Shown here: positions 16,401 through 24,359 of the stretch, piece by piece
Position numbering within the stretch: position 1 is the stretch's first letter
Layout of the letters: the number at the start of each line of letters is the position of its first letter
Made by a program: the position numbers and the translations under genes
Notes under the pieces: generated by a model
Database searches by the model: none
The model's input: only the letters and a program-made list of their open reading frames with translations
Told to the model about the DNA's origin: nothing
Source of the DNA: JBFELO01 sp041552055
Lineage (GTDB): Bacteria; Acidobacteriota; Thermoanaerobaculia; Thermoanaerobaculales; Sulfomarinibacteraceae
Assembly: GCA_041552055.1 (NCBI GenBank)
Contig: JBFELO010000027.1
Location: 1-41,460, forward strand
DNA: 41,460 nt
Reading direction: 5' to 3'

Positions 16401-16810
16401 ACGACGATGAGGCCTCCGGAGGGCTGTGAGATGGAGTAGATGTACTCCACATTCTCGATCTCGTAGAGCAGTTTCTCCAGCGGCGTGATCACCCTGTGCT
16501 CGAGTTCCTCGGCTGTGGCACCCGGATAACCCACCATCACGTCGATCATCGGGACCTTGATCTGGGGCTCCTCCTCGGAGGGTGTCACCATGATGGCGAA
16601 AGCGCCCAGCAGGAGGGAGGCGACGATGATCAGGGGAGTGAGCTTCGACTCGAGGAAGGCACGTCCGATGCGTCCCGACAGACCGAGCTTGCGCCGGGTC
16701 ATCTTCAGGCGAAGGGCGTCTCGGCGTGCCTGCTCGAGCTCCTGCGGCGATGGCCGCTGGCCACCGTGCGGTGCGCGTGGGGTCTGGTCGCGCGGCGTCT
16801 CGTCGCTCAT
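13454..16810 (-). CDS. RND-family efflux permease (AcrB/HAE-1 type)
   Basis: 1118 residues; ATG 16810 overlaps the stop of the adaptor gene by 4 nt. A hydrophilic N-terminal arm of about 45 residues precedes the first helix. The periplasmic domains, about 12 transmembrane helices, and the central helix SIGILVDDAIVVVENIH with the proton-relay Asp pair are as in HAE-1 drug exporters, rather than the single Asp of the metal-exporting HME branch. It works with the adaptor and TolC-like protein encoded upstream. The trailing PII-like and DUF2892 genes hint at a metal link, so the substrate is uncertain. Confidence 0.88.
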   Translation of the reverse strand: MSDETPRDQTPRAPHGGQRPSPQELEQARRDALRLKMTRRKLGLSGRIGRAFLESKLTPLIIVASLLLGAFAIMVTPSEEEPQIKVPMIDVMVGYPGATAEELEHRVITPLEKLLYEIENVEYIYSISQPSGGLIVVRFLVGTDPDEAAVRVHTKIASAMDEMPVGMMPPIVKPRTIDDVPVVAYTVWGERASPTRLRQVAEELKVELTRHPRVAQVWVIGGQRRVIRVDFDRESLASFNVSVLQAYQALRTFNYRLPAGSTAVANTEILVDVGQFLRSAEDVGEVVLGVYGGRPVYLKDVAEITDGPEEPANYVWLGSGPAAPEKGLEAAGLDLPAVTIAVAKKPGTNAVEMVSDLDRILDNLQGKLIPSDIHILKTRDYGFTAKEKSNELLKHLYSATLAVILLMWITLSRREATVVAVVIPVTLALTLAASYFFGYTLNRVSLFALVFSIGILVDDAIVVVENIHRHFKMKWAGPKLTTVYAVDEVGNPTILATFAIISALLPLAFVRGLMGPYMRPIPINASAAMLFSLMVAFTISPWLAYRLFRKEFKTEDDIPGREPLEDDEGVEEGKVSRVYSFFMQPLIRRRSLRYLFLAGVAGLLALAMATVLLGFTTVKMLPHDNKSELQVVIDAPEGFTLEQTNAAAREIAGLFRTMPEVTDYQVYAGTSAPFNFNGLVRHYFLRSGSNVADIQVNFVHKEQRKDKSHDLAKRVRDMVLPVAQELGVDVKITEIPPGPPVMSTLVAEIYGPTLDGRLDVANQVKEVFATTDGVVDVDWEVEAPGRRLEVVVDRDKAIRAGITAEQVVRTLRVALDGADAGLAHMPTSREPVPIRMRLDRGQRSHIEELLQLSVHGSQGRLVPLSEVVSVVDDRRERYRYHKNLQPVTYVYGEVAGVFEAPVYAILEMGKELKEIVTPDGEPLEIIATTLPEDTTRYIMKWDGEWHITYEVFRDMGIAFAVVMVLIYVLMVGWFKSFITPIIIMVPIPLTLVGILPAHGVFGIFFTATSMIGFIALAGIIVRNSILLVDFINLELQSGEPLEDAVVKAGAVRLVPIFLTQLSTIVGASFMLSDPIFQGLALAMISGIIVSTALTLGVIPVLYYMYLNTVGPEKVVEIE

Positions 16811-17892
16811 CGGTTGACCTCCAGCGGCGTGCCGTCGGCCAGCGGACCCGGGACGTCAATCACGATCTTGTCACCCTCGTCGAGGCCGGACAGAACCTCG
16901 ATCCGGTCGTCGTCCAGGGTTCGGCCGGTGGTGACGGCGCGGGTGCGCGCGGTGCCGTCTTCGGATCGCACCACCGCCAGCTCCAGACCGCCCCGACGGT
17001 GGATTGCCGAGGCCGGTACCACCAGGCGATCGGTGAGATCGCCGGCGATCCGCGCCCGGCCGGACAGACCGGTCGGCAGCGTCGTGCCGGGAAGCCCGAC
17101 CTTGACCGTGAAGGTGTGGGTGGCGGGGTCTGCTGACGGAGCGGTTTCGTCGACCGTCCCGTCGATGACGCCGACGTCGGGTCGGGCATCGATGGTCACG
17201 CCGAGCGACTGTCCCAGCTTCACGCGACCGATGTCCGCCTCACGCACGGTGAGCCAGATCTGCTGGCCCTCTGTTGACTCGACCCGGACCAGCGGACGAC
17301 CCGGCGCCGCCAGGTCGCCCAACTCGACGAGAGTTTCGACCACACGGCCTGAAAAAGGAGCGCGGACCACCGACTCGCCGGCAACTGACGCAGCCGCCTC
17401 GACGGCGCCTTCGGCCTGCTCGACCGCGCCCAGGGCGCGGTCGAACTCCATCCTCGCCATGTCGAGCTCGAGGTCGGAAGCGGCACCCTCCGCGTGGAGG
17501 GCCTCGAAGCGACCGTAGTTGCGCTCGGCCAGGGCGTGGGCAGCCTTGGCCTGAGCGAGTGCGCCCTCGGTCTGAGCGAGCTGCCCCTCTGCGGCCTCGG
17601 GTTGGATCTCGAGGAGTTCTTGGCCCTTGTCAACGGCGGACCCTGCGGTGACGTGGACGGCCACGACCGGTCCCATCGCGCGGCTCGAGACGTTCGCCAC
17701 CCTCGCCGGCTGGACGATGCCCCGGACATCGATTGTCTGGCCGGCCGTTGCGCGCTCCACGCCGACGACGGTCACGGGGACCGGTTTGAAGGAAGCCGGA
17801 GACCGCTCAGCATCATCGTGACCGCAACCAGCGGCAACGGTCAGCGCACCGGCCGAGAGAACGACTATCAGAAACCGTGGCGTTGTTTTCAT
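16807..17892 (-). CDS. RND efflux periplasmic adaptor (membrane-fusion) lipoprotein
   Basis: 361 residues; ATG 17892 overlaps the TolC-like gene stop (ATGA). A signal peptide ends in a lipobox-like AAGC (Cys at about 23). A biotinyl-lipoyl half (VVAVHVTAGSAVDKGQELLE), a long alpha hairpin rich in Ala, Gln and Glu, the second lipoyl half (VVRAPFSGRVVETLVELGDL) and beta-barrel domains follow in order. It links the inner-membrane pump to the outer-membrane channel. Confidence 0.9.
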   Translation of the reverse strand: MKTTPRFLIVVLSAGALTVAAGCGHDDAERSPASFKPVPVTVVGVERATAGQTIDVRGIVQPARVANVSSRAMGPVVAVHVTAGSAVDKGQELLEIQPEAAEGQLAQTEGALAQAKAAHALAERNYGRFEALHAEGAASDLELDMARMEFDRALGAVEQAEGAVEAAASVAGESVVRAPFSGRVVETLVELGDLAAPGRPLVRVESTEGQQIWLTVREADIGRVKLGQSLGVTIDARPDVGVIDGTVDETAPSADPATHTFTVKVGLPGTTLPTGLSGRARIAGDLTDRLVVPASAIHRRGGLELAVVRSEDGTARTRAVTTGRTLDDDRIEVLSGLDEGDKIVIDVPGPLADGTPLEVNR

Positions 17893-19232
17893 GAGGGCTC
17901 CTCCGTCGATTGGATCGGGCTCCCACCGGACACGAAGAACAACCGATAGGCGCTCAGGGATACGTCGTAACGCGCGACCAGCTCGCGCAGCTCCGCCTCG
18001 CGCAGCGCGGTCTCGGCGTCGAGCAGGTCGATCATCTTGTCAAGACCTTGCTTGAAACGGTGCTCACGGACTCTCAGTGCCTCGCGGGCCGCGGCAAGTG
18101 AGTTGGTGGCGGTGTCGTGGCGTGCGTGCGAGGTGTGGAGGTCGTGCCACGCCTGCTGGACCTCGAGTCGCACTCCCTCCTCGAATCGCTGGATATCGGC
18201 CTCCCCGGCGGCAGCCTCGTGGTGCGCGGCCTCGCGACCGGCCGAGTCCGAGCCGCCCTGGAAAAGACCGAACCGCGCGAACGCCACGATCGAACCGGAG
18301 TGGCCGTTGGAGCCGAAAATCGCATCGTCGTAGAGCTCGTACTTACCCCTGGCGGCCACCTCGGGCAGGTACCACGGCTTGGTTGTCTTCTCTTCCAGGC
18401 GTCCGGCCTCGAGCTCCATCCGGGCGGCCCGCAGGTCGCGGCGCCGCTCGACCGCCGCATCCACCCAGTCCTCGAGGTCACCGGGAGCTGTCGGGGGAGG
18501 AGGCAGCGGCGCGATCTGTCGTGGGGTGTTCTGGTCGGTGCCCATCTCGAAGTTGAGGGCCGCCTCGGCCAGTCGGGCGCCGTTGTTGGCCTGCGCTACG
18601 AACTCGTCCATCTGTGCCAGAAAGACCCTGGCCTTGAGGACCTCGGCATCGAGGATCAAGCCCTGCTCCGCGTAGGACTCGGCCAGTGAAACATGCTCGG
18701 CAGTCGTCGCTCGGGACTGGGTCATGAGGCCTACCTGTTCACGCGCCTTGGCGAGGTTGGTGTACGCGGTGATGGTGTCGAACGCCACCTGGTTCCGGGC
18801 GTGAGCGAAGCGCAGCTCCTCGGCGCTCGCCATGTGATCGGCCTGATCGATCCGATTCCCAAGCTGGCCGCCGGTGTAGATCGGTACGGTCAGCTCGAGG
18901 CTGGTGATCCACGTGCTCAGCCAGTCGGGATTGTTGGGATCGGTCATGGTGAACTCACCGAAATCGAATCGCCCCTGGTTCAGCTTGAAGGCGAAGACCT
19001 CGGCCGGGTTGTTGGTGTAGCTGTAGATCTCGCTCAGATCGAGCGCGAACCAGCGGTGGCCCTTGGCCTGCCTGGAGCGCGCGGCAGCCGCCTTGGAGCG
19101 CTCATCCGCGGCCTGGATGGCAGGGTTGTTGGCGAGCGCGGTCGCCACTGCCTGCTCCATCGAAAGCTCCTGGGCTCCGACTCCCGTCGGGACCGCGACC
19201 GAGATCAGGATCGTAAGAGGGAACCATCGCAT
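17889..19232 (-). CDS. TolC-family outer-membrane efflux protein
   Basis: 447 residues from ATG 19232 (GAGGAG upstream). A signal peptide (1-20, cleaved near GAQE) is followed by LSMEQAVATALANNPAIQAA, the typical outer-membrane efflux protein start, and by two long helical halves. The second half starts at about 245 (LEDWVDAAVERRRDLRAARM). It is the first gene of the efflux operon, which also holds the adaptor, pump, DUF2892, PII-like and membrane-peptide genes. Confidence 0.9.
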   Translation of the reverse strand: MRWFPLTILISVAVPTGVGAQELSMEQAVATALANNPAIQAADERSKAAAARSRQAKGHRWFALDLSEIYSYTNNPAEVFAFKLNQGRFDFGEFTMTDPNNPDWLSTWITSLELTVPIYTGGQLGNRIDQADHMASAEELRFAHARNQVAFDTITAYTNLAKAREQVGLMTQSRATTAEHVSLAESYAEQGLILDAEVLKARVFLAQMDEFVAQANNGARLAEAALNFEMGTDQNTPRQIAPLPPPPTAPGDLEDWVDAAVERRRDLRAARMELEAGRLEEKTTKPWYLPEVAARGKYELYDDAIFGSNGHSGSIVAFARFGLFQGGSDSAGREAAHHEAAAGEADIQRFEEGVRLEVQQAWHDLHTSHARHDTATNSLAAAREALRVREHRFKQGLDKMIDLLDAETALREAELRELVARYDVSLSAYRLFFVSGGSPIQSTEEPS

Positions 19233-19259
19233 CGCTTGTCTCCTCTATTCATATATTAC

Positions 19260-19288
19260 AATTTAAGAATATATAGAAATACTATCAA
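19260..19288 (-). promoter_or_regulatory. Promoter of the efflux operon with AT-rich operator-like region
   Basis: Read on the minus strand, TTGATA, a 17-bp spacer and TAAATT form a promoter just upstream of the tolC-like gene. The surrounding ATATATT...AATATAT (about 19250-19276) is an AT-rich imperfect palindrome in an otherwise GC-rich genome. It could bind an ArsR- or TetR-type repressor. No such regulator gene is adjacent. Confidence 0.55.
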
Positions 19289-19385
19289 ACTGTCAACCCC
19301 TCCCGGAGGAAAGGTCGCCTGCAGATATCGCGACCGATATCACGCGTTCCTTGAGCGACAGAAGTGTAACAAAAGTTGTGTGTTT

Positions 19386-19407
19386 GTAATGATTACGATT
19401 ATTATCA
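19386..19407. promoter_or_regulatory. Fur/Zur-like box upstream of the efflux operon
   Basis: GTAATGATTACGATTATTATC resembles the tandem NAT(A/T)AT hexamers of Fur-family operators. It lies about 100 bp upstream of the predicted operon promoter. The match is by eye and not strong. Confidence 0.25.
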
Positions 19408-19460
19408 GCGGGTTCGAAACCGCTCGCGATCCGCGCTGAACGCTTCGTGAGACGTGCAGG

Positions 19461-21899
19461 CTAGACCGTGCGGTGAAGTTCCGGCCGGTACTCGCTGAGA
19501 CCGAGGCTCGCGGTGGTGCCCAGGTCAGCTCCCTCGCTCTCCAGGCCGAGGGAGCCCCCCATGAGCTCGGCCAGGCGGCGGGAGATCGTCAGGCCGAGAC
19601 CGGTGCCGCCGTGCTGTCTGGTGGTCGATCCGTCGATCTGGTAGAACGATTCGAAGATCCGCGTCAGCTCGTCCGCGGGGATCCCGCTGCCGGTGTCCCG
19701 CACCGTGAACGTGACGTCGCCGCCCTCCGCCGTGCATCCGATTGTGATCGAGCCGCCGCGTGGCGTGAACTTGATCGCGTTGGAGACCAGATTGGTCAGG
19801 ATCTGAACTGTGCGGTCGGGATCCGCCCACAAGACAAGGCGACTGGAGGGCCGCTCGACGGTGAACGCCAGACCCTGACCTTTCATCTGGTGGTGGAAGA
19901 GTGCCTCGATATCGTCCATCACCCTGTGCACCTGGACCGGAGCGCGGTGGACCTCGAGCCGGCCGGCCTCGATCTTGGCCAGATCCAGCACGTCGTTGAT
20001 GATGGTCAGCAGTTTCTCAGCCGACTCGTGGGCGATCTGCAGGAATTCGCGTTGTTTGGCGGGTTCCTGAACCGCTCCATCGATCACCAGGCGCAGGAAG
20101 CCGAGAATCGCGGTGAGCGGTGTGCGCAGCTCGTGCGAGGTGTTTGCCAGGAACTCCGACTTGAGCCGCGAGGCCTCGAGCGCGACCGCTCGCTGCTCAT
20201 CCAGCTCGCGAACCAGTTGTGACAGGTAGACCGCACCTCCCAGCAGGAACCCGACCTGGGTCAGGAGGTCCACCTCCTCCGTGGCCAGCGTCGGCTCGGA
20301 TGTTGTGGTGGTCGCCAGCACGCCGACCACCCGGCCGGCCGCCAGCAGTGGCAAGTAGAGCAAGTGGGTGATCCCGAACTCGGATTCGACCCGTCGAGTG
20401 GCGACGGCGTGGAGCACGTCGCAGGTGGGCGCACTGCGCGGAATCCCGTCGCGGAATGTGAGACCACAGGGATGACCGGGACCGACCGGCCGGCGGCGGT
20501 CGTCTTTGAAGGCTTCCGTGCCGCGGCCGGTTGCCGCCTCGAGCCGCAGGCCGCTGCCGTCGGGCAGCGGTCGGTACAGCAGCAGCGAGACCATCGGGTA
20601 GATCTCCTTGCCGAGCTCGAGAAACCTGTTCAGGATGCGCTGGTCCGCGACCTCACCGGCAACTGTCTGCGCAACGTTTGTCAGGAAGGTCATCCTCGTC
20701 TGGCGCGCCTCGGCCGTGCGCTGGGCGACGAACAGGTCGGTGACGTCGCTCGCCACCACCTCGACCAGGGTGTCGTTGGTCTCGGGATCGATGACGGGAT
20801 GCAGCTGGGTGTTGAGCCAGTGCACGTCGCCCTCACCGTCGACCGCGAGCAACACCGCCTCCCAGCCCTCGGCGCTGCCCGTCGCAACCGTCGGGATTGC
20901 CGCTTCTAGCCGATTTCTGTCTGGGGGGTGGATTCGGCCGAGCCAGCCGGGACCGGGATCCGGAGAGCTGACATCTGGCGATATCCCAAGCACGTCGCGG
21001 GCGATCCGGTTGGCATACCGGAGGCGACGGCTCTCGTCTACGGTCAGGACGAGCACCGGAAGTGTGTCGAGAAAAACCTCCGTGCGTCGGCGCTGAGTGG
21101 TGATCCGGTCGGACAGAACGGTCAGTGAGCGCAGTCGATCCCGGTCGTCACGAACCGCGCCCAGCACCGGCACCGCGAGGCCGACGGCGAGCAGCGCGTG
21201 TCCCCACATGAAGGCGCCGTCGAATTCCGCCTGCGAATAGGCAAGCGAACCGTGGGCCACGGCGATGAGGAGCGCGGCGCCCCCGATCGCCACCTCCAAC
21301 CATCGCTGGCGTGGGCTGCGGAGAGCACCCGCGGCTGCGATCAGGAAGGCGGCTGTCAGCCCTACCTCAGTGGGCCGGAGTTCCAGTGGCGGCGCCGTTC
21401 GACCGGCGACAAAGGTCACGATTGCCGCACCACAGGCCGTCACCACAACCGCCAGTGCGCGAGCCAACCTCCGGCCGGTGGTCCGAAACACCGTTGCAGT
21501 GCCGAACGCATACGCCAGGGCCGCTGCGGCGAACAGCTGGACCATGATCCACGTGCCCTGGCGCATGGGCTCGTCGAGAGGCTGGCCCGGCTGCAGGTTG
21601 TCGATGCTGAGCCACACGGCGTGGTAGAGCGCCACCGGCAGCACAGCCACGGCGAGACGAAGATCCTCCGGCTCCCCGAGCGACCGCCACCGGTAGGTGA
21701 AGACCAAGGTAGTCCCGGCCGCAGCCAAGAATCCCGCCGCGGCGAGGATCACCAGCTGGGTCCGATCCCCTCTCCAAAGTGTCGCCAACTGGACTGCCCA
21801 TACCCCGACGGCGGTGGCGGCCACGGCAGCGACGACGATCACGCGTGACCTTGTTCCGGCCGGGAGTGACACCGCGACGGACGACTTCGAGAAGGTCAC
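19461..21899 (-). CDS. Multi-pass membrane sensor histidine kinase (PAS-GAF-HisKA-HATPase)
   Basis: 812 residues from GTG 21899. About seven hydrophobic segments fill the first 230 residues. A PAS domain (VFLDTLPVLVLTVDESRRLRY), a GAF domain, and HisKA with SHELRTP (phospho-acceptor His589) follow. The HATPase has NLVSNAIKF, DTGSGIP and GGTGLGL. No receiver or partner regulator is adjacent, so it is an orphan kinase here. The start is uncertain: ATG 21962 would add 21 residues but lacks a ribosome binding site. GTG 21899 is exactly 6 nt below a TATACT (-10, 21906-21911 on the minus strand), a leaderless pattern. Confidence 0.85.
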   Translation of the reverse strand: MTFSKSSVAVSLPAGTRSRVIVVAAVAATAVGVWAVQLATLWRGDRTQLVILAAAGFLAAAGTTLVFTYRWRSLGEPEDLRLAVAVLPVALYHAVWLSIDNLQPGQPLDEPMRQGTWIMVQLFAAAALAYAFGTATVFRTTGRRLARALAVVVTACGAAIVTFVAGRTAPPLELRPTEVGLTAAFLIAAAGALRSPRQRWLEVAIGGAALLIAVAHGSLAYSQAEFDGAFMWGHALLAVGLAVPVLGAVRDDRDRLRSLTVLSDRITTQRRRTEVFLDTLPVLVLTVDESRRLRYANRIARDVLGISPDVSSPDPGPGWLGRIHPPDRNRLEAAIPTVATGSAEGWEAVLLAVDGEGDVHWLNTQLHPVIDPETNDTLVEVVASDVTDLFVAQRTAEARQTRMTFLTNVAQTVAGEVADQRILNRFLELGKEIYPMVSLLLYRPLPDGSGLRLEAATGRGTEAFKDDRRRPVGPGHPCGLTFRDGIPRSAPTCDVLHAVATRRVESEFGITHLLYLPLLAAGRVVGVLATTTTSEPTLATEEVDLLTQVGFLLGGAVYLSQLVRELDEQRAVALEASRLKSEFLANTSHELRTPLTAILGFLRLVIDGAVQEPAKQREFLQIAHESAEKLLTIINDVLDLAKIEAGRLEVHRAPVQVHRVMDDIEALFHHQMKGQGLAFTVERPSSRLVLWADPDRTVQILTNLVSNAIKFTPRGGSITIGCTAEGGDVTFTVRDTGSGIPADELTRIFESFYQIDGSTTRQHGGTGLGLTISRRLAELMGGSLGLESEGADLGTTASLGLSEYRPELHRTV

Positions 21900-22028
21900 G
21901 GTTCGAGTATATCGCTGGCGCAGGAATGGGGTCGGGGGCGAAGTGGTTACCCTGGCGGACATGGTGACAGGTTGACGATCGGGTGCGGCGTGGAGGCAGT
22001 GGGTCGTTGACAAGTACGGAGGTACCTG

Positions 22029-22802
22029 ATGGAAATGAGGCGCGCGTTTGCCTACGTCGGGCTCGCGCTGGTCCTCGGGGTGGCCCCGGTCCTGGCCGAT
22101 GAGGGGGAGACCGAGGAGGAGCAGCCAGAACCGACCTGGAAGAGCAACATCGGGCTGTCGTACGTGGCGACGAGCGGCAACACCGACACCAGTACCATGG
22201 GTCTCGACCTGCTCGTCGAACGGCGGCCGGATCCGTGGGGACTCGAGTTCATCGCGAACTTCAACCGCGCGGAGGATAGCAACCGCGAGGAGGACGAGGA
22301 ATTCGGGAAGCTGACCGCCGAGCGCTACTACGCCAGCGGTCGGGCGATGCGCGCTCTGAGCGAGCGCTGGGAGTTCTTCGCGGGCCTCAGTGGTGAGAAG
22401 GACCGGTTCGCCGGCTTCGACCTGCGGGCAGTGGTGGAGTCCGGTGTGACCTACCATGCGCTGCTCGGACCGAAGCACCTGCTGTCGTTCGACGGCGGCC
22501 TGACGTGGACCGACGAGGACCGGATCTCCGAGCCGGACGTGTCGTACTTCGGTGGCATCGCCGGGCTCAACTACGAGTGGAAGATCAGTGACAACGCGTC
22601 GTTAACCGAGCGTCTGCTCTTTTATCCCAACTTCGATGAGTCCAGTGACTGGCGGCTGAGCTCGGACACCGGGCTGCAGGTTTCGATGACCTCGCTGCTG
22701 GCGGTCAGGCTGGGGTATGAGTTCCGCTACCGCAATGAACCGATCGGCGAGGCCGACGACACCGACACGACGACCAAGGCCTCGCTGGTGTTCACCTTTT
22801 GA
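22029..22802 (+). CDS. DUF481 (YdiY-type) outer-membrane beta-barrel protein
   Basis: 257 residues from ATG 22029 with GGAGG upstream. A signal peptide (1-23, cleaved near LADE) is followed by an acidic stretch. The DUF481 start WKSNIGLSYVATSGNTDTSTMG and alternating amphipathic strands follow, ending in ...TKASLVFTF with the C-terminal Phe typical of outer-membrane barrels. The family is annotated as salt- or acid-inducible in other bacteria. It is divergent from the histidine kinase, and the two promoters share about 130 bp. Confidence 0.88.
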   Translation: MEMRRAFAYVGLALVLGVAPVLADEGETEEEQPEPTWKSNIGLSYVATSGNTDTSTMGLDLLVERRPDPWGLEFIANFNRAEDSNREEDEEFGKLTAERYYASGRAMRALSERWEFFAGLSGEKDRFAGFDLRAVVESGVTYHALLGPKHLLSFDGGLTWTDEDRISEPDVSYFGGIAGLNYEWKISDNASLTERLLFYPNFDESSDWRLSSDTGLQVSMTSLLAVRLGYEFRYRNEPIGEADDTDTTTKASLVFTF

Positions 22803-22999
22803 CGGGGCTGTTGACTCCGCGCGTTCGATCGGGGGCGCTTGCTGTGCCGTGGAAGCCTGAGAAGGTGTGACCTGGTCGCGCCGCGATCGGGCCGACGGCA
22901 GCGTATGACCCGGGCTGCAGGGGCGCGATCGAGTGAATCATGAGGACACTCTCGCGGCCTTCCCGATGGCAACGCGAAGGAGCAAAGGAGGAAGTTGAC

Positions 23000-23836
23000 A
23001 TGGAACAGATCGCGAACATGGACGCCGGGGCGCTGATGGGTACCCTGACGGAGCTCGCAACCCAGTGGGGTCTCCAGATCATTGGCGCGATCATCGTGCT
23101 GTTGGTCGGTCGCATCGCGGCCGGCTGGGCGAGGCGGCTGACACGGAAAGCACTCGAGCGCGCGGAGGTGGATGCCACGCTGGTGCCGTTCATTGCCAAG
23201 CTGGTGTACTACCTGCTCCTGGCGTTCGTGGTGATCGCGGTGCTCGGTGTGTTCGGCGTGCAGACCGCCTCGCTGGTGGCGGTGCTCGGTGCCGCCGGCC
23301 TCGCGGTCGGCCTCGCGCTGCAGGGCACGCTGTCCAACTTCGCGGCCGGGGTGATGCTGCTGTTCTTCAGGCCGTTCAAGGTCGGTGACTTCATCGATGC
23401 GGGAGGCACCACCGGCTCGGTCGAGGAGATCGGCGTCTTCGCCACCACGCTGAAGAGTCCGGACAACATCAAGATCGTGGTGCCCAACTCGCAGGTCTAC
23501 GGCCAGACCATCAAGAACTTCAACGGCTTCGACACGCGCAGGATCGATCTCGTGGTCGGCATCTCGTACGACGACGACATCGGCAAGGCGATCGACACTA
23601 TCCAGAGGATCGTGAGTGCGGATCAGCGGGTGATGGCCGAACCGGAGACCTTGATCGCGGTGTCCAACCTTGGTGATTCGTCGGTCGACCTGGTGGTGCG
23701 GCCGTGGTGCGCGGGCTCGGACTACTGGCCGCTGCGTTTCGATCTGACGCGCAAGATCAAGGAAGGTCTCGAGGCCGCCGGCTGCTCGATCCCGTTCCCG
23801 CAGACCGACGTCCACCTGCATCAGAAGAGCGCATAG
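23000..23836 (+). CDS. MscS-type small-conductance mechanosensitive channel
   Basis: 278 residues from ATG 23000, set by AAAGGAGGA 9 nt upstream; an in-frame ATG at 22940 lacks this signal. Three helices (about 18-110) include the pore helix VLGAAGLAVGLALQGTLSNF with its small-residue pattern. The MscS beta domain follows (FRPFKVGDFIDAGGTTGSVEEIG, VVPNSQVYGQTIKNF) and then an alpha/beta C terminus. It is a tension-gated safety valve of the inner membrane. Confidence 0.93.
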   Translation: MEQIANMDAGALMGTLTELATQWGLQIIGAIIVLLVGRIAAGWARRLTRKALERAEVDATLVPFIAKLVYYLLLAFVVIAVLGVFGVQTASLVAVLGAAGLAVGLALQGTLSNFAAGVMLLFFRPFKVGDFIDAGGTTGSVEEIGVFATTLKSPDNIKIVVPNSQVYGQTIKNFNGFDTRRIDLVVGISYDDDIGKAIDTIQRIVSADQRVMAEPETLIAVSNLGDSSVDLVVRPWCAGSDYWPLRFDLTRKIKEGLEAAGCSIPFPQTDVHLHQKSA

Positions 23837-23839
23837 CAG

Positions 23840-23860
23840 GCAATTCGCGCAGCGAATTGC
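23840..23860. repeat. Dispersed palindrome GCAATTCGC/GCGAATTGC
   Basis: Perfect 9-bp arms surround GCA, 3 nt after the MscS stop codon. Its position just past a gene end matches the other copies at 682, 7436, 8233 and 8939, suggesting a role in 3' end formation or spread into such sites. Confidence 0.7.
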
Positions 23861-23976
23861 TGTGGAATGCCAGGGCACCACGCGCTGAAGGCGCGATGGG
23901 ATTCCTCTTGCCTGCGGGGCCGCCGACCATCGGGCAACGATTTCCTGAGGTGTTAGATAGTCGAGACGAATGGCAT

Positions 23977-24345
23977 GCCGACGACAGCGCGTGGCGCGGG
24001 CGTGCCGTCCTCTCGCCTTCTGCGGGGTGCCGGGTACAGGATTTCGAGGTCCACGTTCGCCGGGGATATCGTGCGGCAGCGGGGCCTCGAAATGCTGTAC
24101 TGGGCTCCCGCGGGGAGCGCTCCGGGGAGAGGTCGCGCTGAAGCTCCGTTGGTCTAGCCGAACGAGGGGCCACCGGGTCCCAACATTGTCAAGGGGGCAC
24201 CCGCGGGGAGCGTGTCGGGGAGGGGGCGCGTGGAAGGGAGGAGAGCGTAGCGAAATGGCACCGGTCGGTCGACGACAATGACGATGAGGACGAATACGAA
24301 GACGAAGACGACGATGAAAATGAAGATGAAGAGCGGGAGGGGGAT
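23977..24345. repeat. Non-coding repeat block between MscS and the selenoprotein gene
   Basis: About 500 bp between convergent genes hold no credible CDS. Two copies of a 37-nt unit (CGGGGAG-containing, 24107-24143 and 24200-24236) and a GACGACAGCGC motif near 23981 recur at 38471-38696. A purine-rich tract of GACGA/GAAGA units at 24270-24345 borders the end of the peroxiredoxin gene. Frames that cross it encode acidic or Phe/Ile/Val runs and are artefacts of the tract. Confidence 0.6.
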
Positions 24346-24359
24346 CCGGCTTCGAGACG

